Positions 29,754 through 38,210 of a stretch of DNA of 64,000 nt are shown piece by piece. This stretch comes from Saccharofermentans sp. GTDB taxonomy: Bacteria > Bacillota > Clostridia > Saccharofermentanales > Saccharofermentanaceae. The stretch spans positions 1-64,000 of the forward strand of contig JAIKVV010000052.1 of the NCBI GenBank assembly GCA_024685385.1. The letters run 5' to 3'. A program made the translations under genes and the position numbers. The notes beneath the pieces were generated by a model. It was not told the origin of the DNA. It saw nothing but the letters and a program-made list of their open reading frames with translations, and did no database searches. Within the stretch, counting starts at the first letter, position 1, and each line of letters opens with the position of its first letter.

Positions 29754-30071
29754 TCATTCTTCGGTGTCGGTGCGAAAGTCGTCCTCTATGTCTTCCAGGT
29801 CCTTGTTCATCGCTACTGCCATAGCAGCCTTCATGATCGTTACCCAGTTATCGAAGGGAAGATTCATATCCTCGATCTGCTTGATCGCTTCATTGCCAAG
29901 CAAGATCTTTAAGATCTCGTTTATCTGTTCCAAATCATCCCCGTTTTCGAGGGCCATTACCTTCAACATTGCGTTCTTGGTGCAATCGACCTTGTACTTA
30001 TGTTTCTCATCAATGATAAGGAATCTCGGCTCCCTATCCAATTTGTTGCTTATGTTTATTACTCTACCCAT
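29754..30071 (-). CDS. Tail assembly chaperone (G-like)
   Basis: MGRVINISNKLDREPRFLIIDEKHKYKVDCTKNAMLKVM, between tail tube and tape measure; RBS upstream of 30071. Confidence 0.7.
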   Translation of the reverse strand: MGRVINISNKLDREPRFLIIDEKHKYKVDCTKNAMLKVMALENGDDLEQINEILKILLGNEAIKQIEDMNLPFDNWVTIMKAAMAVAMNKDLEDIEDDFRTDTEE

Positions 30072-30148
30072 TGTTAATCCTCCTTTAATAGAAAGGGAGA
30101 GCACTCTTCCCCGAATGCTCTCCCTGTTTTGTTTGTGTTGTTTTCTGA

Positions 30149-30592
30149 TCAGCCGTTAGCATATGTAATTGTAGGCTTGCCGTTGCTCTGAACCTCAAAT
30201 TCGAGCGGAGCAACATTGGTTGAATCACCGTACTCATATGCTGTAACAGAGATGATCGCATCTGTAAGTGTGATGCTGTCACCATTCTTGAAGTTGACCT
30301 TGAAATCACCTTCAGCATCACGACCGTTCTTGAACGCATAAGAAGCAATTGCATCATTACCGGTGTCACCGACATTTCTCTTACCGGAGCAAGAGAAGGC
30401 AATGCTCTTTGCAGTCATGAGTCTTCTGACCCAGCCCTCAGCATTGTAAGGGTTCCACTCTTCGATACCGTTGTCAATGGCGATAGAGAAGCTCTCAACA
30501 TCTGCGATATCCTCAAAAGTGTTGTCCACCTTAATCTGGAACTGACCTTCGTAACAGGGAAATACACCTGTGAAAGGAGTAGGATCTGGCAT
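30149..30592 (-). CDS. Phage major tail tube protein
   Basis: Position, size, GVFPCYEGQFQIKVDNTFEDIADVESFSIAIDNGIEEWNPYNAEGWVRRLMTAK. Confidence 0.75.
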   Translation of the reverse strand: MPDPTPFTGVFPCYEGQFQIKVDNTFEDIADVESFSIAIDNGIEEWNPYNAEGWVRRLMTAKSIAFSCSGKRNVGDTGNDAIASYAFKNGRDAEGDFKVNFKNGDSITLTDAIISVTAYEYGDSTNVAPLEFEVQSNGKPTITYANG

Positions 30593-30609
30593 ATTTTTTT
30601 CCTCCTATT

Positions 30610-30987
30610 TTATGATATTGGTTTTGCATATACCGTAACGTCCAGTGTGTACTCGCATATCCCGTTTTCATCTTTATCGACATCAACGGGAGGTCGGGGA
30701 CAGTCTATCCATCCGGTATGTTTTGTTGTAGTAAAATTCGCTCTCTTAAGTATGTTGTAGAGCGAAATAGCTTTGTCTTCGGTAACATCAAGAGCCTTTG
30801 TCCAATGAACCAAGATGGTAAGATTCTTGACCGAATACGAAGACGGTCCGTAACTTTCAGGTTGTACAGCGGGATCCCTGGAATAGACTCCAAGAACCTG
30901 CGTCTTTCCTTTGGGGATATATCCTCCATAAAGATCTGTAATGCCCTGGGATTCCAGCCACCTGATAAACTCTTTAATGGTCATCAT
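30610..30987 (-). CDS. Phage minor capsid / tail terminator-like protein
   Basis: 125-aa ORF in head-tail connector cluster. Confidence 0.6.
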   Translation of the reverse strand: MMTIKEFIRWLESQGITDLYGGYIPKGKTQVLGVYSRDPAVQPESYGPSSYSVKNLTILVHWTKALDVTEDKAISLYNILKRANFTTTKHTGWIDCPRPPVDVDKDENGICEYTLDVTVYAKPIS

Positions 30988-31355
30988 GTGATTTCCCTCC
31001 TCACCAGTTCAGCATATATCTTTGTCGGAAGATCCCCCTCTGCACCGTTCGGGAGATAATCGTCAAACCATCTTCCTCCAGCATTTGCGTTCTTACCCTG
31101 TTGGAAATTGTATTCCGGATGGTAATACAAACGTCTGGCTTGAGGTGCAATTGTCTTAATGATTATTTCTCCGGACGATACGTTGGAATCATCAACAAAC
31201 GTTCTGTTATTTTGCATCTCACCGGTATCGAACGGCATCTTCTGCTTCTGCACAAGATCTGTCAGCACGGCTTGACCAGTCTTCTTCAAGGCTTTGACCT
31301 GAGCTTCAGACAACTTCTTAAGACCATCATCATTGAATCTGTAATTAGATGCCAT
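30984..31355 (-). CDS. Phage minor capsid protein (Minor_capsid_2-like)
   Basis: DTGEMQNNRTFVDDS, PQARRLYYHPEYNFQQGKNANAGGRWFDDYL. Confidence 0.7.
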   Translation of the reverse strand: MASNYRFNDDGLKKLSEAQVKALKKTGQAVLTDLVQKQKMPFDTGEMQNNRTFVDDSNVSSGEIIIKTIAPQARRLYYHPEYNFQQGKNANAGGRWFDDYLPNGAEGDLPTKIYAELVRREIT

Positions 31356-31703
31356 TCAGATCACCTCGATTCTTGTATGGTTCACCGTACCGTCAGGGTT
31401 CCTCGGTCTGTAGATTCCCAGGATCTCTCTGTTAGAAAGACCTGCAATCGTAACATGACCGCCGGTAATTTCGTCGTTGATACCTGCAAGAAGATCCTGG
31501 CCAACATGGATGATCCCGGACAACTTTATCCAGTCACCATTCTTGTCCCTGACCCTTTGTGCTTTCTCCGACCAGTTCACCTTGCCGGACCACGTCAAGA
31601 GTTCAGAATCATCACCAAACTGCGACGGACCGCCTGTAAACACGATCGTGCATGGTGTCACATCCGCGAAATCGGGATACTTCAACTTCTTGATCATTGT
31701 CAT
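31356..31703 (-). CDS. Phage head-closure / minor capsid protein (Minor_capsid_1-like)
   Basis: 115-aa ORF in connector cluster. Confidence 0.65.
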   Translation of the reverse strand: MTMIKKLKYPDFADVTPCTIVFTGGPSQFGDDSELLTWSGKVNWSEKAQRVRDKNGDWIKLSGIIHVGQDLLAGINDEITGGHVTIAGLSNREILGIYRPRNPDGTVNHTRIEVI

Positions 31704-32083
31704 ATCCCCCTGTAAAGATATCCGGTCACGATGAGTTCATCATATGCACGTTGGGGAACTCCGTATGTTGCCATCATGTCAACATCAGAAGTTCCGCCTA
31801 TCTGCATATTTACATCGCCTATCGAATATCCGGAAAGACCATTTGCCGATGCACCGCTGTTGTTACCTGTTTCCAGAAGAAATTCGGCAGCAAGACATAC
31901 CGCACGTTTCAGATGCTCCTTCTGAAAGGGAGTGGGCGGTTCGAGCTCGTCCTTATACCTGATCGCTCTTCTTACGGCATCAGATGCTTTCTGAAGATAC
32001 GGCATGGCTTCTTCCGAAGTCGAAAAGTCCGTTCCGTGATATTCATCTGTATAGAATTCATAATCCGCGTAAGATATGCTCAC
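31700..32083 (-). CDS. Phage head-tail connector-like protein
   Basis: Ala/Arg-rich helices LQKASDAVRRAIRYKDELEPPTPFQKEHLKRAVCLAAEFL typical of connector proteins. Confidence 0.7.
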   Translation of the reverse strand: MSISYADYEFYTDEYHGTDFSTSEEAMPYLQKASDAVRRAIRYKDELEPPTPFQKEHLKRAVCLAAEFLLETGNNSGASANGLSGYSIGDVNMQIGGTSDVDMMATYGVPQRAYDELIVTGYLYRGI

Positions 32084-32101
32084 TGCTTCATTCCTCCGTA
32101 A

Positions 32102-32200
32102 TTACTTCTTTTTCTTGGGTTTCTCTTCGGAAGGAACTTCCTTCTGGGTCTTACCTTTAGGCTGTTCCTTCTTCGGAATACCACCGATCATGATACTCAT
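32102..32200 (-). CDS. 32-aa Lys/Pro-rich phage protein
   Basis: MSIMIGGIPKKEQPKGKTQKEVPSEEKPKKKK, GGAGG-type RBS upstream; not in supplied track. Confidence 0.45.
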   Translation of the reverse strand: MSIMIGGIPKKEQPKGKTQKEVPSEEKPKKKK

Positions 32201-32211
32201 AAAGCACCTCC

Positions 32212-32577
32212 TTACTCACATACAAGCGGTGACAAGTCGTACTCCTTACGGAGTGTTGCCGTACCATCAGTAGCCACGATAATGAGCTTCTGGGTATTCT
32301 TGTCATTGATGTATGCTGCAAAGTTCTTATCCTCATCCTCGATGATCTCAACAAGGCCGCTGTCATCATCAATGGGAGTGGTTCCACCCGGACCACCGTA
32401 TGTAGGTCTAAGCCCTACCTTAACGGAAGTCATATCCTCGGTGATTCCCAGAACTTTCATGGCGAGGAAGTTACCTTCACCCCAGTAGTTAACCAGAGCG
32501 CTCGGAGTATCATAATGCTTGAGTGTTCCTGTTACGGCATTCCCTACAACAGAAACACCGCTCTGAAGATCACTCAC
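32212..32577 (-). CDS. C-terminal extension domain of the major capsid protein, expected by -1 frameshift
   Basis: Only a GTG start without evident RBS; same frame is open back through the capsid stop into AAACCCC (32634-32640). Confidence 0.6.
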   Translation of the reverse strand: MSDLQSGVSVVGNAVTGTLKHYDTPSALVNYWGEGNFLAMKVLGITEDMTSVKVGLRPTYGGPGGTTPIDDDSGLVEIIEDEDKNFAAYINDKNTQKLIIVATDGTATLRKEYDLSPLVCE

Positions 32578-32627
32578 TGCCGAGTCGTAGATTGTAGCCC
32601 CACTGTCCTCGGGCTCAACCGAGGGGC

Positions 32628-33491
32628 TTACGAGGGGTTTGATGCCACCACATGAGCATAGATACCTGCTACCTTGTTCTCATAGACATCGTTAAGGCCA
32701 TAGATCCTGTAACCGAACTTCCATGCGTCAGCATCCTGATTCTGTTCAGGTGTGATGACCTTCGGTGCCAGGTGCTTGACCGTCTGAAGAACTGCAGACT
32801 TGGCAACGATAAGGAAGTTAAGGTTCTTACCATCTGTGTGCCTGGAGTATCCGCCTGCGCCGGATGTAGCAAGAGCAACCTTGCTGTAGAAACGACTCTG
32901 CGGAACCTTGGTGATCTTGGCGAAGGATGCAAGACAAGCCTTGGACTTAGTTGTATCCATATCCTCGATATCCTTAAGACCTGCAGGTGTAATGAAGAGG
33001 TATCTCTCTTCTAAAGGAACCTCTGCGTCATCCATCTCTGCCATTGCTGCGGATACAGCTGCATACCAGCCACCTGCAGAAATGTTTGCGGAAGTACCGC
33101 CGATATTAGCTGTGCCTGCGTACTGTGCGAAACGGACAGCGTCAACCTCGGGAACAACCTTTGTTCTGATGAACTCACCTGCGAGCTTACCGAAAGCGAT
33201 ACCTGCAGTCTCCTCGTTGTCCATAGCGTCAACGTTGAACATACGACCACGCTCGTAGTTGAACTGCTTGGTCTCGTGTGTGAGTGTAACATCGCCCTGG
33301 GTATAACCGCTGTTACGGCTGTAAGCTGCAAGACCCTGCATCTCAAGCTTGGGTACGATGATCTCGTTAGCGTTAGCACCTGCCTGGAAGAGTTCAGAAT
33401 CGCCATCAAGTACAGACGTAAGAGAAGCGTTCTTATAAACTTCATCAAGCAAAGGTACATACTTCTTAAAAAGTGCAATAGAATTTGCCAT
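32628..33491 (-). CDS. Phage major capsid protein
   Basis: MANSIALFKKYVPLLDEVYKNASLTSVLDGD... follows the scaffold gene; 287 aa. Confidence 0.85.
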   Translation of the reverse strand: MANSIALFKKYVPLLDEVYKNASLTSVLDGDSELFQAGANANEIIVPKLEMQGLAAYSRNSGYTQGDVTLTHETKQFNYERGRMFNVDAMDNEETAGIAFGKLAGEFIRTKVVPEVDAVRFAQYAGTANIGGTSANISAGGWYAAVSAAMAEMDDAEVPLEERYLFITPAGLKDIEDMDTTKSKACLASFAKITKVPQSRFYSKVALATSGAGGYSRHTDGKNLNFLIVAKSAVLQTVKHLAPKVITPEQNQDADAWKFGYRIYGLNDVYENKVAGIYAHVVASNPS

Positions 33492-33512
33492 GTTATTATT
33501 CCTCCTTATGGC

Positions 33513-34187
33513 TTATTTCTTGTTGGGGGAAAGTCCGAAAGCGCGTCGTATCGCGTCATCGTTATCACCTCCCTTGTCCTTATTCCCGTCAGCTCCGATC
33601 TTGAATCCCGAAGTCTCCTTCGTATCCTTCAGTTCCGGAACATCCTTAAGGACCTGTTCAACGGCAGCCTTGATAGCCGCCTCATCCGGATTACCGTCAT
33701 CATCGATGGTGATCTTGGTAAGGTCTGCCATCTTGACCACATAATCCAGCTTGTTGCTCTTGACACCAAGGCTCGAAGCCATGATCTGTGCATTTGCCTT
33801 AATCATTACTGCATTCGCTTTTGCGATTGCTTCCTGAGCGGTCTTTTCCGCAGCATCTGCACGTTCAGCCTGTGCTTTGGCATCATTCTTTGAAGCCTCT
33901 GCCTTCTCTGCCTTTGTCTTTTTGTACTCGGCTATAGCTGCATTAGCTTCTTCCTCAGTAAGACCCTGCTGCTGGAAGAAAGACTTCAAAGCTGACTTCT
34001 CAGCTCTGCCCGTTCTCTCTGTCACAATCTTATCCAGGTCTTCCTGCGTATACTGCTTTGTACCGGTAGCAGCTCCGTCGTTACCGCCGTTACCCCCGGC
34101 GTTAGGGTTTGTGCCGTTCGTATTGTTCTCGGCACCCGAATTCTCGGCGCCGGATCTTGCGGACTGCTGTTCATTCATCTCTGACAT
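33513..34187 (-). CDS. Phage scaffolding protein (DUF4355-like)
   Basis: Acidic N-terminus, YTQEDLDKIVTERTGRAEKSALKSFFQQQGLTEEEA, coiled coil, upstream of capsid. Confidence 0.8.
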   Translation of the reverse strand: MSEMNEQQSARSGAENSGAENNTNGTNPNAGGNGGNDGAATGTKQYTQEDLDKIVTERTGRAEKSALKSFFQQQGLTEEEANAAIAEYKKTKAEKAEASKNDAKAQAERADAAEKTAQEAIAKANAVMIKANAQIMASSLGVKSNKLDYVVKMADLTKITIDDDGNPDEAAIKAAVEQVLKDVPELKDTKETSGFKIGADGNKDKGGDNDDAIRRAFGLSPNKK

Positions 34188-34252
34188 AGATGTACCTCCG
34201 TTTATTGCCCGTCGGCTATATTCCATCCTGTAAGCCCGGATGTTGGACATGA

Positions 34253-34287
34253 AAAAGGGACCGCAGAGCTTTAGGCTCTTAGGTCCC
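34253..34287 (-). terminator. Rho-independent terminator upstream of scaffold gene
   Basis: Minus strand GGGACCTAAGAGCCTAAAGCTCTGCGGTCCCTTTTTC. Confidence 0.75.
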
Positions 34288-34372
34288 GTGTTTGAGGGCG
34301 ATGCGCCCTCGGGTTTATGCTATATTCATAATACAGGCCAACAACCGAGTAATATGAAAGGAGCAACTTGTT

Positions 34373-34558
34373 ATGAAATCTAATGTAAAGATCGAGTTCC
34401 CAGACAACTTTGATCAGCTGATCACAAATGCGGCTATCGAAGCTGTCAAGACTCAGGGCGTGGAAATTGAATGTCCAAAGTGTCAAACTAAGTTCAAAAC
34501 AAAAGGCGAATCATTTCAATGCCCACATTGCAATCAATCATTCCACATAAACTTTTAG
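34373..34558 (+). CDS. Zinc-ribbon protein, plus-strand gene inside the minus-strand late operon
   Basis: CPKCQTKFKTKGESFQCPHCNQSF; AAAGGAG RBS 11 bp before the ATG. Confidence 0.7.
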   Translation: MKSNVKIEFPDNFDQLITNAAIEAVKTQGVEIECPKCQTKFKTKGESFQCPHCNQSFHINF

Positions 34559-34732
34559 CTTTACATCCTTGGAAGCCAGTTCGTTTACCAATGAGCTGGC
34601 TTCATTAAGTATCTCAACCAGTTTATTTGCTTTGTCAATTGTTTCATCAAGTTCTGATTTATCAACTTTGACAGTAACAGGAATTGACTTTATCTGGTCT
34701 CCGCCTACACATACTATTATGTTTTTTTCCAT
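34538..34732 (-). CDS. Small hypothetical phage protein
   Basis: MEKNIIVCVGGDQIKSIPVTVKVDKSELDETIDKANKLVEILNEASSLVNELASKDVKLKVYVE; start placed at second Met. Confidence 0.55.
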   Translation of the reverse strand: MEKNIIVCVGGDQIKSIPVTVKVDKSELDETIDKANKLVEILNEASSLVNELASKDVKLKVYVE

Positions 34733-34850
34733 GTTTACCTCCAATGAAAAAGAGGTCTGGTACCATTTTGATACCGAACCTCTTTGGTTGATTATGTTAA
34801 GTTGTCTGGTCAGTTACTGGTTGAACGATGCACCGTTTTCGGTGGGGTGG

Positions 34851-34991
34851 TCAGGAACTGTGTTCCTTTTCTTGTAAACAAGCAATATACGCATCTTGCT
34901 CCTCAGGAGACATGTTAGAAAACTGATCTATCATTCCTCCCGGTTCATACATAGAATCATCAATAATTAAGTCTTTACTATTCCCAATCAT
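34851..34991 (-). CDS. 46-aa hypothetical protein downstream of MuF gene
   Basis: MIGNSKDLIIDDSMYEPGGMIDQFSNMSPEEQDAYIACLQEKEHSS, AAGGAGATG RBS region; not in supplied track. Confidence 0.55.
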   Translation of the reverse strand: MIGNSKDLIIDDSMYEPGGMIDQFSNMSPEEQDAYIACLQEKEHSS

Positions 34992-35014
34992 ATATAATCA
35001 TCTCCTTGTAATGA

Positions 35015-36697
35015 TTATATCAGTTTTGTCACCTTAAAGCCATAATCTTCGCTTAACTTTTTTAATGCGTATTCCGCAGCTGCAACTTTATCTTGATTTT
35101 GACGAAAATAATCTTTGTAGTGATCTAAAAACTCAGAATCAGGTATTTCCCTTGTTGGCCTTGTATAATGATAAACACTCCCATTATGTCCTGCCACCAT
35201 CCCAGAAGCATTTTTCGTAGACAATAACTCATTCAAATCTGTTAAACTTGGTGGTGAACTACTGGGATGATTATGAATTATTATAATCGGAGACCCAGAT
35301 TCATCAGCTTTTTTCAATTTACCAATGAATTTTACATCTCTTCCAACTCCAAATGGTACATTTTGGTTCGTTACACGCCCGATTTCTTCTCCAACTTTTT
35401 CTCCGCTTGAAAAAACTGCATACATCTCTTCAGTATTCTTCCCATCACGGTTTGTCAATGTCCAAGTTATTCTCGTTTTTATAGCTTCTGATGCTTTTTC
35501 CGAGTCCACAACACTCCTTATTGCTTTATCATACTCCTTACTTTGAATCTTTGGCCAATTTACACCATAATCCCCTTCTGTAGCCTTTCTTGAAGACTCA
35601 GCAACCATTGGTTTTCCATTTCCTGTATACCCCGGCGCTAGCCTCTTCGGATTCTTTCTCAAATACGGGTGCTCGCTCAAGTACTCGTCATGCTTCTGTG
35701 TCCATTCCTTAACCCTGGCATCGTATTTCTGTCGATCTGCCGGATCCACAGCTCCGTCACGGAGTCTCTTGTACTTTCTTATCTCACGTTCCTGTCTCCT
35801 TTGCTCCTGTTCCGCCTTATAGTGTTCCTTGTTTTCAACATCGTTGGGAAGTTCTGCTATCTCCGTGATTCCTTCAATGTACATGAACAGCTGATGCCTG
35901 CAGTTCGGATGAAGGAAGCCAGCTGCCTTTGCTTCAGATACGAGCTTATGCTTCCCGTCAGGCTTACCTTCAGAGTACACGTCATCGATCATGACCTTCC
36001 CCTGCCACTCCTGGCAGATCGGACAGGTCATGCCGATCACATTGGATACGACCAGGTATTCACCCAGTTCGTTCCTGACATCGCCGTTTGCCTGCCTGGT
36101 GACTTCGGAAGAACTCGTCCTCAACGCCATCTCCGCATAAGATGCGATGTTTACACGATTACCGTTCCTGTACTCAACACAGTTAAGACCTGCTGCCAGG
36201 AAGTCTCTGGAAGCTATGTCCACCGCCTGAGGTATCGTATAGCTTCCTGACTGTGCGTAGATATCAGCCTTCCTTAGGAAGTCTGTATATCCGCTGTTCA
36301 TCCTGTTGATCGCTGCATATCGTTTCGTATCGATATTCTGTACTGCCTCATTGATGATGATATCCAGCTTACTGCTGTTCACTCCGAAGAAACCCGGACG
36401 GATCCTCTTTTTTCCGAACAATGCAGCAAAACCTCTGGCATCATCAACACTGCCTTTGTAGGCTTCCTTCAGGAACTCGATAATAGCTGCTTTCGCTCTA
36501 TCGAAGTAACTGTTGGTCAGTCCAGCAACATTCTTACGATATTCTCTTAATCCGGTTATCTGTTCGGCCTGCCACTGGGTCCACTTAAAGCCTTCCATCT
36601 TCTCCCAGTCTTCGTGCCTCTTCATGTTGCGAATTGCCATTGCAAAAAGGTCATCCTCCATAGCCTGGAAGATGTCGCCAATATCTTCCCAGGTCAT
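35015..36697 (-). CDS. MuF-type phage head morphogenesis protein with C-terminal JAB-like domain
   Basis: N-terminal MuF signature GMTCPICQEWQGKVM...HPNCRHQLFMYIEG; C-terminal IIIIHNHPSSSPPSLTDLNEL JAMM-like motif. Confidence 0.8.
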   Translation of the reverse strand: MTWEDIGDIFQAMEDDLFAMAIRNMKRHEDWEKMEGFKWTQWQAEQITGLREYRKNVAGLTNSYFDRAKAAIIEFLKEAYKGSVDDARGFAALFGKKRIRPGFFGVNSSKLDIIINEAVQNIDTKRYAAINRMNSGYTDFLRKADIYAQSGSYTIPQAVDIASRDFLAAGLNCVEYRNGNRVNIASYAEMALRTSSSEVTRQANGDVRNELGEYLVVSNVIGMTCPICQEWQGKVMIDDVYSEGKPDGKHKLVSEAKAAGFLHPNCRHQLFMYIEGITEIAELPNDVENKEHYKAEQEQRRQEREIRKYKRLRDGAVDPADRQKYDARVKEWTQKHDEYLSEHPYLRKNPKRLAPGYTGNGKPMVAESSRKATEGDYGVNWPKIQSKEYDKAIRSVVDSEKASEAIKTRITWTLTNRDGKNTEEMYAVFSSGEKVGEEIGRVTNQNVPFGVGRDVKFIGKLKKADESGSPIIIIHNHPSSSPPSLTDLNELLSTKNASGMVAGHNGSVYHYTRPTREIPDSEFLDHYKDYFRQNQDKVAAAEYALKKLSEDYGFKVTKLI

Positions 36698-36715
36698 TGG
36701 TACCTCCTGATGTTA

Positions 36716-38200
36716 TTACACTGCGTATTCTTCCGGGGCAGGCGGTTCGATACCACCGTCTGCTATCCCCTTCTCTGCCTTTATCCTCTCGACCTCCGCT
36801 TTCTTCCACTCTTCGTCCTTCGTATCACCCCAGAGTTCCTCGACCTGTGTCTCCGTGCTCATCAGGTTGGAAGATGCGGCCTTACCCAGAGTCTCGACCT
36901 GAGCCTCGAACGACGGGTTCGCATACTCGCCGAACGTCACGGCAACATCCGTGTCCTCGATCCCCATGTCATAGAGGGTCGCATAGACAGCCAGGACATT
37001 CTTTACGAGCTCCGGTAAGACATCGTTAAGTGTATCGATTATGGTATCTCTCGTGTAGAGAGTAGCCTTCTCTTTCTCGCGTTGCGCTTCAGCATTGTCG
37101 AGTTTCTTCACATCGATACCCAACGTGCTGGGACTGATGATCCCCTGTAAGCACATATCCAGGGTATTGATATACGTGGCCAGAAGTCCGTCGTAATCGA
37201 TATGCGGAGCTTCAACCGTGATCGTATCCTTAGAGTTCTCTGACATGGAGCTCTTAAGTGCTATAAATTGATTGTCGAAAGCATTCGGCTCCATAGCCTT
37301 TCCGGTGTTCGGATCTCTCGGGATCATCGTCTCCGGGATATATGTCTTGACTCTTCCGATCCTCAATGCATCCTGCCACTGTGATATGGCTTCATCAAAC
37401 GCATCAAAGGCGTCCGTCTTCCTGTCGAAGATGGAACGGCCACGACCGGGGAACTTGGCTGACTTGTAAAACATCATCGGGAGAGCCATTACAAAATCAT
37501 CTTCCCAGGTGATCGTCTTCAGGCCCTTAAGATCCGGAACACTATCGAGGCTGACCTCGTTCCCGTTTTCATCGAAGAGGTGATACTCGATCATGCCCTT
37601 GGTGTAGTGTTCCTCTAGGTAATAGACCTTACGTGTCGCTTCTACATAGTAACGGGTGTTGAAGATAATCTTGTTTATCCTTCCGCGTTTCTTCTCGAAC
37701 TTAACACGGTCTGCCGGATAGAATTCTATAATGGGATAGTCCGAGATATCCTTATCGAATGATATCTTCCAAGCCCCGTCCCCCTGAACAAGAACATCAC
37801 CGATCGCCTGTGATACCGTATCGACAAAGTTATTGTCTTCACTGATCTCCTGCCAGGTATCGTTCCAGACATCCGGATCCGTTACTTCAATAGCATTAAG
37901 ATCTGTAATGACTATCGATGTCAGCATATCCACCATAAGCCCCGGAAGGCCGCTGTGGATCTTCCTCAGCCTGTTACCTCTTGACGGTACAGCTGCCCAG
38001 AACTTAGCTCTGACCACATCATCATGCACCGTAGTTAAGCTCTTATAGAACTGATCAAGTTCTGAAGCGCTGCCACGATACCAGAGATTGTACTCAAAGC
38101 ACGCATCTTGATGTGACATATCAGCATCGATCGTTATACGCTGATTCTCTGCAGGCTTGATGTCAAGCCACCGCTTGATCATCTCTTTTACTGCGCCCAT
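36716..38200 (-). CDS. Phage portal protein
   Basis: 494 aa between terminase and MuF genes; DISDYPIIEFYPADRVKFEKKRGRINKIIF, QREKEKATLYTRDTIIDTLN. Confidence 0.85.
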   Translation of the reverse strand: MGAVKEMIKRWLDIKPAENQRITIDADMSHQDACFEYNLWYRGSASELDQFYKSLTTVHDDVVRAKFWAAVPSRGNRLRKIHSGLPGLMVDMLTSIVITDLNAIEVTDPDVWNDTWQEISEDNNFVDTVSQAIGDVLVQGDGAWKISFDKDISDYPIIEFYPADRVKFEKKRGRINKIIFNTRYYVEATRKVYYLEEHYTKGMIEYHLFDENGNEVSLDSVPDLKGLKTITWEDDFVMALPMMFYKSAKFPGRGRSIFDRKTDAFDAFDEAISQWQDALRIGRVKTYIPETMIPRDPNTGKAMEPNAFDNQFIALKSSMSENSKDTITVEAPHIDYDGLLATYINTLDMCLQGIISPSTLGIDVKKLDNAEAQREKEKATLYTRDTIIDTLNDVLPELVKNVLAVYATLYDMGIEDTDVAVTFGEYANPSFEAQVETLGKAASSNLMSTETQVEELWGDTKDEEWKKAEVERIKAEKGIADGGIEPPAPEEYAV

Positions 38201-38210
38201 GCTCTCCTCC

